From Paragordius varius (Eukaryota; Nematomorpha): a DNA stretch of 64,000 nt. The position numbers and the translations under genes are program-made. This document shows, one piece after another, positions 49,531-64,000 of the stretch (position 1 is the first letter of the stretch; every line of letters starts with the position of its first letter). The notes under the pieces were generated by a model. The model worked only from the letters and a program-made list of their open reading frames with translations. It made no database searches and was not told the DNA's origin. Location of the stretch: NCBI GenBank assembly GCA_964247055.1, contig OZ176051.1:4464001-4528000 (forward strand). The letters are read 5' to 3'.

Positions 49531-50190
49531 ATGGTTTAATATTTTATAAAATTTTAGTTGTATTCGACGCAAGCAAAAATTGTTAAACCAAATGGCGAAG
49601 AACCAGATAAATTTGAACAATCAATGTCCCAAGCATTGCTAGAATTAGAGATGAATTCGGATTTAAAGCCACAATTAAAAGATTTGTACATATGTGGAGC
49701 TAAGGTAAATTATTGTATATATTTTTAGCGATTTGAAATTGACGGAAAAAAGGTGATTGTGCTCTACATACCCGTTCCTCAACTCAAAAATTTTCAAAGA
49801 ATTCAAACCCGTTTAGTAAGAGAGTTGGAAAAAAAGTTTAGTGGAGAACCAGTGTGTTTTATTGCAAATCGAAAAATTTTACCCAAACCATCAAGAAAAT
49901 TAAGGCTCAAAGAGTTAAAACAGAAAAGGCCTAGGAACAGAACTCTTACTTCCGTCCATGATGCTTATTTAGATGATTTAGTATTTCCGGCTGAGATTGT
50001 TGGAAAACGAATACGATATAAATTAGATGGGTCAAGGCTAATTAAAGTACATTTGGACAAAAATCAAAAACCGAATCTTGAGCACAAGGTTAATTTATTA
50101 CATAATTTTTAGGTCGATGTCTTTTCAAAAGTATACAAAAGGTTAACTGGCAAGGATGTCGTCTTTGAGTTTGTGGTTCCGTTTTTTTAA
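49531..50190 (+). CDS. RPS7: 40S ribosomal protein S7 (eS7)
   Basis: Four exons: 49531-49533 (only the ATG), 49558-49704, 49729-50088, 50113-50190. The joined frame is 195 residues against 194 in human eS7, aligning end to end: [127 protein letters not shown]. It is a structural protein of the small ribosomal subunit, also needed for pre-rRNA processing in SSU biogenesis. All three introns are exactly 24 nt with GT...TTTAG ends and are frame-preserving. The first separates the ATG from the rest of the coding sequence. The start is chosen because no other ATG lies in frame near the family N-terminus, and because this splice gives [12 protein letters not shown] (human MFSSSAKIVKP). Confidence 0.97.
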
Positions 50191-50192
50191 AT

Positions 50193-50198
50193 AATAAA
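50193..50198 (+). promoter_or_regulatory. Polyadenylation signal of RPS7
   Basis: AATAAA three bases after the RPS7 stop codon, with another AATAAA-like sequence immediately following. This implies an extremely short 3' UTR. Confidence 0.55.
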
Positions 50199-50871
50199 AT
50201 AAATATTTAAAATATATATTTTTATTAGCCTCAATTCATTAAAGTTTTATGGTAGCTTATAAATTATTTCATAAGCATCCACGAATTCGAATTTTTTATT
50301 CCTTGGCTAATTTTATATTTGAATACCGATTCCATATAATTATAACCATTTTGACAAATCATCATGTTTTGATTGGTTTTTCTATTGCTTTGGTATCTTG
50401 GATTTGATCTCTTGCGAATTTTTTTTTGAATTTGCTATATAATAGATCCTTTTTACAGTATCGTTATTAATAGTATTTTTAACGTCTATTAGTTCTGTTT
50501 TGAAATAGGTTTTTCAGTAAACACTAAAATAAAACAATTTCAACCAAACAATATATTTTGCTTTTTAATAATGGCTTTATCAATATTATGGGTGCCTTTG
50601 TCAAAATTCTTTCACCATTTTTGACATCAATGATATAGCAGTCGCCAGCATAAACTTTAACATCGTATAAACCTATAAGACAATCGGATTCCCTAAATTT
50701 TTAGAAAGTTGTCTTACTCATAAATATTATTTTAGCTTTGTGTCAGAAACCTTTTAAAATATATTGCTAGATACTAATATCTGAATGTTGCAGTCGAGCA
50801 GATGTTTACTTTTAAATTATAGGAGTAACCGGTTTACAGAGTGTCAACAAAAAAAATAATGAGAACTATAT
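50199..50871. other. Intergenic AT-rich DNA
   Basis: Nothing recognisable on either strand. Confidence 0.45.
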
Positions 50872-52126
50872 GTATACAATGTGTGCAAAAAAGAGGGTCA
50901 TTTAGATTTAACGAAAAAATTTTTTTTTCATGAGATAGCTTACGACCAACGTATTCATTTGCCGCAAAATTTTTTATTTGTTGACCTAGTTTTATTAAGA
51001 AAAAATCGAAATCGGGCAAAAAGTGAAAATTAAGGATAATCAAAAAATAATGATAAAATCTAAAATATTATCGTTTATTATCATTTTAGGAGATATTTTA
51101 ATATATAAATAGCCTAAAATCATATAGTTAGGGTTTCTATAAAATTTCAAGTGAAAAGCGCTTTTCTTTTATCACACTTAAAAGACAATAAAAATTGATG
51201 AAACTATATTAAAATAATTTTTTTTAATTATTTACTACCTAAACTGACTATTAAAATCTTAACATTCATATTTTATTCAGTAAAATAACTTTTAAATCAA
51301 AATAAAACCAAAAATATTGTTTTTTATTTTTGCATTTTTTTGTCATCTGGTTTATGATTATATAAAAAATTTATACTGTTTTATTATGGATTCTTAAATG
51401 ATTAGGAATAATTAAGTATATATTTTATGCAAAGTAGGATTTAAAAGTAGTGGAATATCAACCAACAATCCTTACAATTTCCTGTAACAAGTCTGTTTTA
51501 TAAATTAATATTTGTATTTTGATTTGTACGGATTGTTGGTTGATATTCCACTAATTTTCAATCCTATTTTGCATAAATTATATACTAAATAATTCACACT
51601 CATCTAAGAATCCAAAATAAAACAGTATAAATTTTTTATACACTCATAAACCAGATGACAAAAAAATGCAAAAATAAAAAACAATATTTTTGGTTTTATT
51701 TTGATTTAGAAGTTTATTTTACTGAATAAAATATGAATGTTAAGATTTTAATAGTCAGTTTAGGTAGTAAATAATTAAAAAAAATTATTTCAATATAGTT
51801 TTATCAATTTTTATTGTCTTTTAAGTGTGATAAAAGAAAAGCGCTTTTCGCTTGAAATTTTATAGAAACCCTAACTATATGATTTTAGGCTATTTATATA
51901 TTGAAAATATTTCCTAAAATGATAATAAACGATAATATTTTAGATTTTATCATTATTTTTTGAATTATCTTTCACTTTTTGCCCAATTTCGATTTTCTCT
52001 CAATATTTCAAAAACTAGGTTGTCAACAAATAAAAAATTTTGCGGCAAATGAATACGCTGGTCATAAGCTATATAATGAAAAAAAAATTTTTTAGTTAAA
52101 ATTTTTTTTTCACACAGTGTATATAT
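50872..52126. mobile_element. Large near-perfect foldback element
   Basis: Two arms of about 600 bp (from about 50872 to 51474, and 51529 to 52126) are inverted copies around a loop of roughly 55 bp. Examples: GTGGAATATCAACCAACAATCC at 51453 faces GGATTGTTGGTTGATATTCCAC at 51531, and TTTGCCGCAAAATTTTTTATTTG at 50958 has its inverse at about 52020. The outer ends are TATACAATGTGTG and CACACAGTGTATA, similar to Tc1/mariner-superfamily termini, with TA flanks. No coding. The arms are much less diverged than those of other foldback elements here, so it is probably young. Confidence 0.85.
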
Positions 52127-52130
52127 ATAT

Positions 52131-53275
52131 ACTGATAGGAAAATGTACAGGATTCATGGTCCTTTTGGGTATTGCCTTATTGAGTAATTTAAGGATGTAA
52201 TTTATACTTTTGGAGTGTGCCTTATATCAGAAAATGACAAAATTTGGCACATTTTTTAAATCAGATAAACAACATATAAAAAGCAACAATATTTTTAAAA
52301 ATTAGATGTGGACTCCGAAAGTCCCAAAAAATATTTCTCTTTTAAAATGGGCTAATCGTGTACCGTCATTTAATGGCGAATCCCCATACAAATGAATGAT
52401 GATGAAAGTGTTTGGATTGCGCGATAAAAATTTTATATATGCCATCAATTAAAAATATTCCGTATGATGTATACTTTTTTCAAAAATTTATTTTTAGTAA
52501 ATTTTGTTGAAGCGCGCTTCATACTATTTGAATTATCATAGATACGGTTTAAAAACGCTATAAGATATTATAAAAACACTTTTTCTACATTCGATGATGC
52601 TGAACATTTTTATAACTTAAATTTAATTTAAAAATTGGTTTGCTTAAATTTTTTTGAATTTTTGTAAAAAAAACAATATTTATTTAACATACATTTGAAG
52701 CTAAGCGAATATTTTGATCAAAATTTTGAGGTGATAAGTGTTTAGCAATTAAATTAGGCGAAAGTGTTTTTATGGTATTATTAAAACGTTTTTTAACCGT
52801 TTTTATGACAAAATAGTATAAATGCGCTTCAACAATTTTTTTTTTAAAATTAAATTTTTGAAACAAGTATGCATATTTAAAATATTTTTACTTGATATTA
52901 TTATTTAGCATATATATTTATTATCGCGCAATCCCGGCATATTTGTGTTCATTTTAGGATGATTAGTTACATTTTAGAAGGACAACAAAATCTGAGACTT
53001 TTCGAGCCCTCACTATAAATTAAAAATATTGTTTTGTTTTATGTTGATGATATATTATCTAGTGATATTTTGTGATGAAACCTCTAGCTTTCATCAAAAA
53101 AATTTATTTAAAAATGTGCTTAAACTTTGCTATTCTGATATGAAGCACTTACCATAAAAGTGGAAACTTTCTTAAATCATTCGTAGGGGCCAAAACCAAA
53201 AATACCATGATATGTCGGAATGTAATTTTATCAGGTTATTTCTTTCTACCCAATTTCGGACCAGTGTAATTATAT
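52131..53275. mobile_element. Foldback element, CACTGATAAA family (most complete copy)
   Basis: The left arm has ACTGATAGGAAAATGTACAGG, CATGGTCCTTTTGGGTATTGCC, ATATCAGAAAATGACAAAATT, GATGTGGACTCCGAAAGTCC and GGATTGCGCGATAAA. The right arm carries the same in inverse (TATCGCGCAATCCCGGCAT ... CCTAC ... GGCCAAAACCAAAAATACCATG ... TTTTATCAGG). A short segment in the left arm (GTCATTTAATGGCGAATCCCCA) is absent from the copy at 23205-24375 and is a small secondary insertion. No coding. Confidence 0.75.
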
Positions 53276-53402
53276 TTTATAATACATCCTAATTAAGGAG
53301 CTTAAAATATGTTTTGTAAAAAATAAGTTTCAGGTCTCAACACACCTAAAGCTAAACCTTTTTTAATTTAATTACTACTTAATCCTTTTGGTATTTGTTT
53401 TA

Positions 53403-53608
53403 CAGTGGTGCTGAAACCGCGGCCCACGGGCAGCAGGCGACCCTAAAAATAATTGGCCCTGAATATTTATTAAATTTTTTTATGTACTTACTTTGAGTAT
53501 AAATCTTCAAATGTGTTAAACAGCTATGAAATTTTTATCGGTATTATATTATGCACGGTCCGTGAGACTAGAAATTTTTTGGCGGCCTTTTTATTATAAA
53601 TACCACTG
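53403..53608. mobile_element. hAT-like MITE
   Basis: The termini CAGTGGTGCTG and TACCACTG are inverted. The interior has GCGGCCCACGGG, GGCCCTGAATATTTATTAAA and TGCACGGTCCGTGAGACTAG, shared with 2191-2391. The flanking 8-mers (TTGTTTTA / TTACCGGT) do not match, so no target duplication supports it. Confidence 0.6.
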
Positions 53609-54692
53609 TTACCGGTTATTCCGTAAATAATAATGTAAAAAATCTGTTATAGTAAAATTTACTTATTCATATTTGGATTTATCGGTCATAACTTTTAATA
53701 GAAGCTTCACCAATCTACTTATAACGAGGAAATAAACATTAACAATTATACAAGTATTCGTTTGTTAAATTAGTCTCGTAATCTATCAAAGTTAATATAT
53801 GCAACATATGAACATCCTAAAACAAAATATGAAGCAATCGTTTCAACTGTACTTTTAATGCATTGAAACCCATTATGTGTGGATACGGGGTTACTTCTTT
53901 AACGGTAGTGCTAAGATTTTAATAACCATATTTTTTTACATAGGATATAAGTTGAAGCAAATATATAATTTTATGAGCCCATGAGAAAAAATCCCTTAAT
54001 TTGATATTTTTGCACAACAACCCACCGCTGGTCTCTGTTGATAGTTAAACAAGAGTGGTCTAATTAAGACTACTGGTAGTTATCATTAGAATTTTGTTGG
54101 CCAGGCTTAGACTATCTGTAATGCGGTGTTTATAATCATACATATATGGTATAAAATATATATTTTTTAATTATGTCACGCATAAAAGCTCCTCTGTAAG
54201 ACAAAATATTTATCAAAGAAAATGACCTTTCTATTTAAATCGATTACACCAAATAGATACAATTCTAATTTTAAAAAATAAAAATATAGAATAAAATTTT
54301 ATTTTATTAAAAAAGAGTAATATTTGTGCCTTAACATTTATTAACAGCTCGGAGATCCTTTAATAGAAATATAAAATTGATATATGGGATAAATAATTTA
54401 TTAACTCTATATTTGATTAGATATAATCACAATAATAAAAATTTGAGCTTAATATGCATCACAAAATAAAAATAATACATATATAAATATTTTGTGTTTA
54501 ATAAAAAGAGTATTAAAATAATTTGTAAAAGTTGATATGTTAATTTTTGTTCAAATAATAAAATTAGCTTTTATGCTTTGATATATATACATATATAAAA
54601 TTAATCTAATATTTTAAAAACATGGTTGGTTTTATTATAAAAATGTAAAAAAGCTAAGCATATTTTGCATATATTGGTCAGTTATTATTAAG
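53609..54692. other. Intergenic AT-rich DNA
   Basis: No gene or clear element seen. Confidence 0.45.
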
Positions 54693-54920
54693 ACAGTAAA
54701 TATTAAAAATATAAAGACAAATCATAAAAAGAGAAAGATAAATATTCTAAGTATAAAGAAAACCAATTTTATTATATACCATTGTTATAAGATACGATTT
54801 AATATTTTACGATCGTAATCATTTAAGTATATAGAGCATATGGAAAATATGATTTTCTTTACAAAAAAATTCAAGTCTTTTACGTTTTTACGTTGTGTCT
54901 TTATAAAAATTTTTACTGTA
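54693..54920. mobile_element. Short MITE of the CAGTAAAAA/GACA family
   Basis: The left ACAGTAAATATTAAAAATATAAAGACAAATC and right TTTTACGTTGTGTCTTTATAAAAATTTTTACTGTA are inverted termini. Length about 228 bp. It lies 20 bp downstream of the AKT stop codon, so it is probably inside the AKT 3' UTR. Confidence 0.6.
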
Positions 54921-54940
54921 ATAATATTATTATTATATAA

Positions 54941-59281
<4,341 letters not shown>

Positions 59282-59499
59282 CTAGATGATGATAAAATGT
59301 AAATGTAGGGCATATGTTAAAAAATAGGTAATATTGTAATTTATTGCACAGAGGACTATATTAATTTATTTAATAACACTTTGATCTATTGGATAATTGA
59401 CTAACAATTAATTTATGCTTAACATTATCGAACACATTGCAGCTTAAATAAAAAATAATATTCATGGATTAAAAAAAACCCAATATTTATGGCGTTTTC

Positions 59500-60985
59500 T
59501 AATTTAATATTTGGTAATATTCTCATGTGAGTTTTAAGGATATGCGTATTTTCCCGTCTCTAAACATATCCAGTCCATTGTAACCGGAGTGTATGGTATA
59601 AGTTTAAGGGTTTAGTATAGTTGAATTTAGATAAATTGTGTGCAAATAATATTGCTTTCAGTAGTTTCGATTCAGTGTTTATGAGTTTGTTTTTGACATC
59701 GGCCAGAATTCAGATCCGTATGTCTGGACGGGACGAATGGCTGTTGTATAAATGGCACACTTAGTTTGTAATTTGATGAATTTATAATTATTATTATTTT
59801 AACGAATGGTATTTTTTCCACATTTGTAATATGCGATGTTAAATTGCATGTTCTATTCCACCATCGGCTGATATCTTATCACCCAAGTAGCGAAAATTGC
59901 TTACTGTTTCTATATTGAAGGGATTGGAAATTGGGTTGATTGCTAAATTATTTATTTATTATTTATACTCCCAAGCATTTGTAACTTTCATCGTTGTCAT
60001 TTAGAATTTTGATACTACTACATTGTACCCTTTAAGAACAAGAATTACAGCGTACGGAGTTTGATTAAACTTCTTTTTTACAAATGTTCCACGGGTTTTT
60101 AGAGATGGAATCATCAGACATTAATTTAGTTTTGGAGAAATTGACTTTTAGTCCGTAGCTTTGTAGGGTGCCATTCCACAAACGAATTTTCGCCATGAGA
60201 TCGCTTTCAGTTGTCGATGTTATTAGAGGTCGTCGGCAAAAAGAATTTGGTGTGGCATGCCGGTTGCGATGTCTTTAGTTATTTCTTCCATAATGACATT
60301 GAAAAGGGTGGAGCTTAATATGGATCCTTGGTGGAGTTCATTTTTTATTAAGAAATTTTTCCTTAGTCCAAACAGTGTTTAAATCTGGGCATTGGTTTCG
60401 ATATAAGTGCTTATTAAGGTTATCAGCAATTCCTCAATGCCTTGACGTGTAAGAGCCCATGAAATAAGATCTCTTGGAATGGCGTCAAAGGCTCGTTCCA
60501 TGTCAAGAAAAGTGTATTATAAAAAAGTTTTTTTAGTGTATGAGCTTTGAAGTTGTTTTAACAAGAATATGGCTTCTATTATAATTTTATTTGGCAGGAA
60601 CCCACATTACATTTCGTTGAAATGTAATTTGGACAGGATTTCAAAAAAAATTTACTTTTTCAAAGACTTTCATTGTGTGATCTAGTAATTTTATTGGCCG
60701 GTAGGATTTGGGCAGTAGAGGATTTTGCTTTTTTGTATATGGGTATGATATGGCTGTTTTCCCAGTCAGCTGACATTTTTTATATTTTATTATATTATGA
60801 GTTTACTAACTGAGGGTCAATCATTTCAAGCACGTCAACTGTGAGCTCTGAAGGGCCAGGGAGTTTTTTATTATTTATTTTTGGTAAAGAAGTATTGATA
60901 TCTGAATTTTCCAAGATTTCAGCAAAGATTTGAATAGGCATCGACGTGTAGGGATAGTTATGAGATTGTTTAAATTTAAAATTTC
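59500..60985 (-). mobile_element. LINE (non-LTR retrotransposon) copy, minus strand, RT to 3' end
   Basis: Reverse-strand reading, with frame breaks: LPGPSELTVDVLEMI at 60830-60880; RAFDAIPRDLISWALTRQGI near 60460-60500; LHQGSILSSTLFNVIMEEI at about 60290-60340; HQILFADDL (catalytic FADD) at 60228-60260; then GLKVNFSKTKLMSDDS. The 3' end includes a TMDWICLETGKYA-like relic of the RLRWAGHVxR block near 59560-59600. There are several stops and shifts; inactive. It lies in the AKT intron upstream of exon 59281-59090, antisense or sense as AKT is also minus. The clade is not assigned beyond an APE-type LINE. Confidence 0.85.
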
Positions 60986-61044
60986 TAAAAAGTGAATAAG
61001 ATAACTGCTTTTAACAAGAACTGGTTCATTAATTATTACATTGC

Positions 61045-61290
61045 TTACTCTCACTGGGTTAAAATGGGCTGGACATGTTGAGAGACTGGAAGATACGCAT
61101 ATCCTTAAAAGTCTGAAAATTTACTCGGTTAAGCTACGATCCGGTAGATACCAGATGGCTCAATACCCACTCACCTCAATTTCTCTTATTTATAAATCAC
61201 CTTAAATATCCCATTCTAAGCCTCTTTCACCTCATTCAGAAGGGTTATTCCGCAAGAAAGAACATTCTGGAATGTAAAGGAGCAAATGTC
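61045..61290 (+). mobile_element. 3' terminal LINE fragment, plus strand
   Basis: LRWAGHVERLEDTHILKSLK, then VKLRSGRYQMAQYPL and FRRVIPQERTFW. This is the conserved C-terminal block of the same LINE family, here in + orientation and intact in frame for about 50 codons. Confidence 0.7.
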
Positions 61291-61389
61291 ACAACTTTCT
61301 AACACTAATTATGACAAATTCACTCACCCAAACTTAATTTGGGAGCTATAATGTTAACTCTTTAAATAAAAAAAACCTATGAGATCATC

Positions 61390-63590
61390 TTAGCTTTACA
61401 AAAGAGCAATATTTCAATATGTGGTCTTCAGGAATGCCATTGAAAAAAAACGGCACTACATCGATTGTCAATTGTCATCTATATTGGTCCGGTAACAATA
61501 TCAATAAGATATCTGGAGTTAAATTCCTTATGCATAATAATTACTATGATAATATAACTTCTATAAAGTACATAAATGACCCCACATTAAAATTTTACTT
61601 CGTGATAAATATTTAATCTTTTCTCCATTTCTCAATGAATTTATAATTAAAATGGGTGACCTTGATGTTCATTTTGGGTAGCAATAATGCTGATATCCAC
61701 GGAGGTTATGGAACTGACTATATAAAGGACAAAGGATCATGTTTGATTGGTTTTTTTTACAATAAACACGTATTTAAAAAAATCAGAATAATCATTATTA
61801 TACATATGAGTCTGTAAACCTCAAATCTATGATTGATTTGTTCCTGACAAATAAAAATCAAAAAAACTTTCATCAATGTTACAGCAATATACGAACTGCA
61901 GTTAAACCAAAAACTGATAGTCTTAAAAACCACCTTAGCATGTCTTAACCTAAAATCTCCAGACGAAAGAATTATCAAAAGATCTGACATAAGATGTTTA
62001 AACTATAAAAAACTGAGAGATGACGCGCAGAAAACGGCCCAATTTTAATCTCCCGTAACTAAAAATTTGAGAAAACTCACACCCAACCTGGGAAAATTTA
62101 AAAAATACTTATATCCATAGAGTTGAATGTCTGGTAAAGAGGGAAACATCAAATAAAAGTCATCCAAAAAATATCAATTTTAATGGAATTTTATAAAGTG
62201 AAAGAGTATATAAAACAGAAAATTTTTGGCATATAAAATTTGGTTTAAGGAAAAAACACCATTAAATAAAAAATTGCATGTAGATTCCAAGAGTTTATGT
62301 CGAAAAATTATCAGGGAAGCCAAAAATGAAGAAGCTCTAAAGTATGCGAAAATTTATATAAATAAGAAAACTGTATATAAATGGGCTAAAAACAATAATA
62401 ATAACACATCTGCACCAAAATTAATGAGTGGCAATAATAAATAAACCATCTGTTGTTAAAAACAGCTATCTTAACTACTTTTCAGAAATATTAAAATTAA
62501 ACAATCCCATAACTATCCCTATCACGTCGACGCCTATTCAAAGCTGCGCTGAAAACTTAACAGATTCAGATATCAATACCGCTTTACTTAAAATAAAAAA
62601 TAAAAAACTCCCTGGCCTTCTGAGTTCACGGTTGACATGCTTATTTCAATGTCATTATGGAAGAAATATCGAAAGACATCGCAGACGGCATGCCACACCA
62701 AATTCTTTACGCCGATAACCTCGTAATAACATCGACAACCGAAAGCGATTTCATTCGTTTGTAGAATGGCACCCTACAAAGTTACAGACTAAAAGTCAAT
62801 TTTTCCAAAACTAAATTAATGTCTGATGATTCCTTCTCTAAAAACCCGTGCAGCATATGTAAAAAAGAGTTTAATCAAACTCCGTACGCTGTAATGCTTG
62901 TTCTTTATGGGTACACAAAAAATGTAGTAGTCTCAAAACCCTAAATGATTACGATAAAAATTACATATGCTTGAAATGTAAAATAATAATGTTATCAATA
63001 ATTTAGCAATCAACTCGATTCCCAATCCTTTCCATGTGGAAACAGTGAGCAGTTTTGCTACTTGGGCGATATGATATCAGCCGGTGGAGGAATAGAACAT
63101 GCAATTAAACATCGCATATAATAAATGTGAAAAAAATTCCACTCTTAAAAATAATAATAAATAATAAATTCGTCAAACTACAAATTAAGTGTGCCATTTA
63201 CACAACAGCCATTCGTCTCGTCCTTACATACGGATACGAATCCTGGCCGATGTCAAAAAAAAGAATCCAAACTCATAAACGCTGAATCCAAATTATTGAA
63301 AACAATATTTTTCGCAAACAATCCATCTAAATTCAATCAAAACGAATCCATAAACCCGTACCATATATCCAATCTCAACCCCATCAACAATGTAATCAAA
63401 AATCTCCATTTCATGTTAAAAGACGGCGTGATACCCATAATCTTAAAACAATAAAAAATTACTCGCTTGAACTACCAGCGAAATCCGGTAGACCTCATAC
63501 CACATGGCTCAACACAATACCAAAGGACCTTGAATCGCTTAATTTAAATATAGAATTAACCGAATCAAGAAAAGATGGTAAAAATTCGGT
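61390..63590 (+). mobile_element. LINE copy, plus strand, endonuclease to 3' end with internal deletion
   Basis: The endonuclease region has LWSSGMP-like start, NKISGVKFLMHNNYYDNITS and, at about 61650-61760, GDLDVHFG ... GGYGTDYIKDKGSCLIGFF (the GDxNAHxG block of APE endonucleases). Then the connecting region (FKEKTPLNKK, REAKNEEALKYAKI), the RT start KNKKLPGL, and after a jump VIMEEISKDIADGMPHQILY-ADN-LVITSTTESDF. Against the minus copy, about 500-600 bp between the RT start and the FNVIMEE block are missing. The catalytic YADD is YADN here. The 3' end includes LPAKSGRPHTTWLNTIPKDL. Inactive. Confidence 0.85.
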
Positions 63591-64000
63591 GTAGACAAAT
63601 CCCCATACAAATGATTATCATGTAAGTTATAACCTTATAATAATGTATAAAACTTATTATAAGGGTAGATAGTGCTTGATGTAAAAAAATCCAATTTTTA
63701 AAAAATATATTTTATGTTCATATATCTATTAAACCAAAAACCTGAGCAAAAATTTAAAATGCTATAATGTGTACTGTAAAATTATTGAGTAGGAAATGTT
63801 ATTGACACAATTTATTTTTTCATGAAAAAACTTTTGTACTCAAATACGCAAAGAGAGTAATGTACCAAATTTGCAAATAATGACAAAACGTGACTTTAAA
63901 TAAATGCGTTTTAACACAAAAAAGGCAAAGTTAGTGATCCAAAAACTATATCATTTTAGGATTAAAAAAGTATATTTATACAAACAATATTATATATAAA
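63591..64000. other. AT-rich window edge
   Basis: No coding or repeat identified. Expected to be part of the AKT 5' intron. Confidence 0.4.

Overview
The window is nuclear DNA from an animal with a very AT-rich genome. It holds metazoan genes with spliceosomal introns (an AKT/PKB kinase, a mitochondrial fission regulator, an SLC35G-type transporter, a PTTG1IP-like PSI membrane protein and ribosomal protein eS7) scattered among mariner, hAT-like, Helitron-like, foldback/MITE and LINE remnants. The most telling clue to the lineage is a class of extremely short introns: seven introns in three unrelated genes are exactly 22 or 24 nt. Introns this short in an animal are known from dicyemid mesozoans, so a dicyemid or related highly derived lophotrochozoan is my best guess. 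This is an inference, not proof.

Layout. 1-9.8 kb: no gene seen; dispersed repeats, a mariner fossil (5.4-6.4 kb) and a Helitron-like element (6.6-7.8 kb). 9.8-32.2 kb, plus strand: a very large multi-exon locus for a previously unfamiliar secreted polyprotein. It contains 14 copies of a helical 'A' module ending in a PGNKG-like tail. These alternate with linker exons that nearly all carry an RKKR/RKRR/KR proprotein-convertase-like site. Almost every intron is phase 1, so the exons are symmetric 1-1 cassettes. Three consecutive ~1.22 kb genomic duplications are still nearly identical. 32.6-35.2 kb, minus strand: an MTFR1/2-family gene. 35.3-40.4 kb, plus strand: an SLC35G-like transporter whose start codon is only 69 bp from the MTFR start, with a probable long C-terminal tail exon. 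42-47 kb: two mariner copies on either side of a minus-strand PTTG1IP-like gene. 49.5-50.2 kb: RPS7 with three 24-nt introns. 50.9-53.6 kb: two large foldback elements and a hAT-like MITE. 54.9-59.3 kb, minus strand: the 3' two thirds of AKT, whose 5' exons lie beyond the right edge. The intron upstream of its first visible exon is filled by opposed LINE copies.

The gene products do not form one pathway. AKT, MTFR, eS7, SLC35G and PTTG1IP are ordinary host functions. The polyprotein is the candidate novel system: a secreted precursor that grows by exon-cassette duplication and is probably cut into many small helical peptides. Long introns repeatedly coincide with transposon fossils, while introns free of them stay at 22-24 nt.

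All exon boundaries were derived by hand from GT/AG sites, reading-frame continuity and family resemblance. No search was run.
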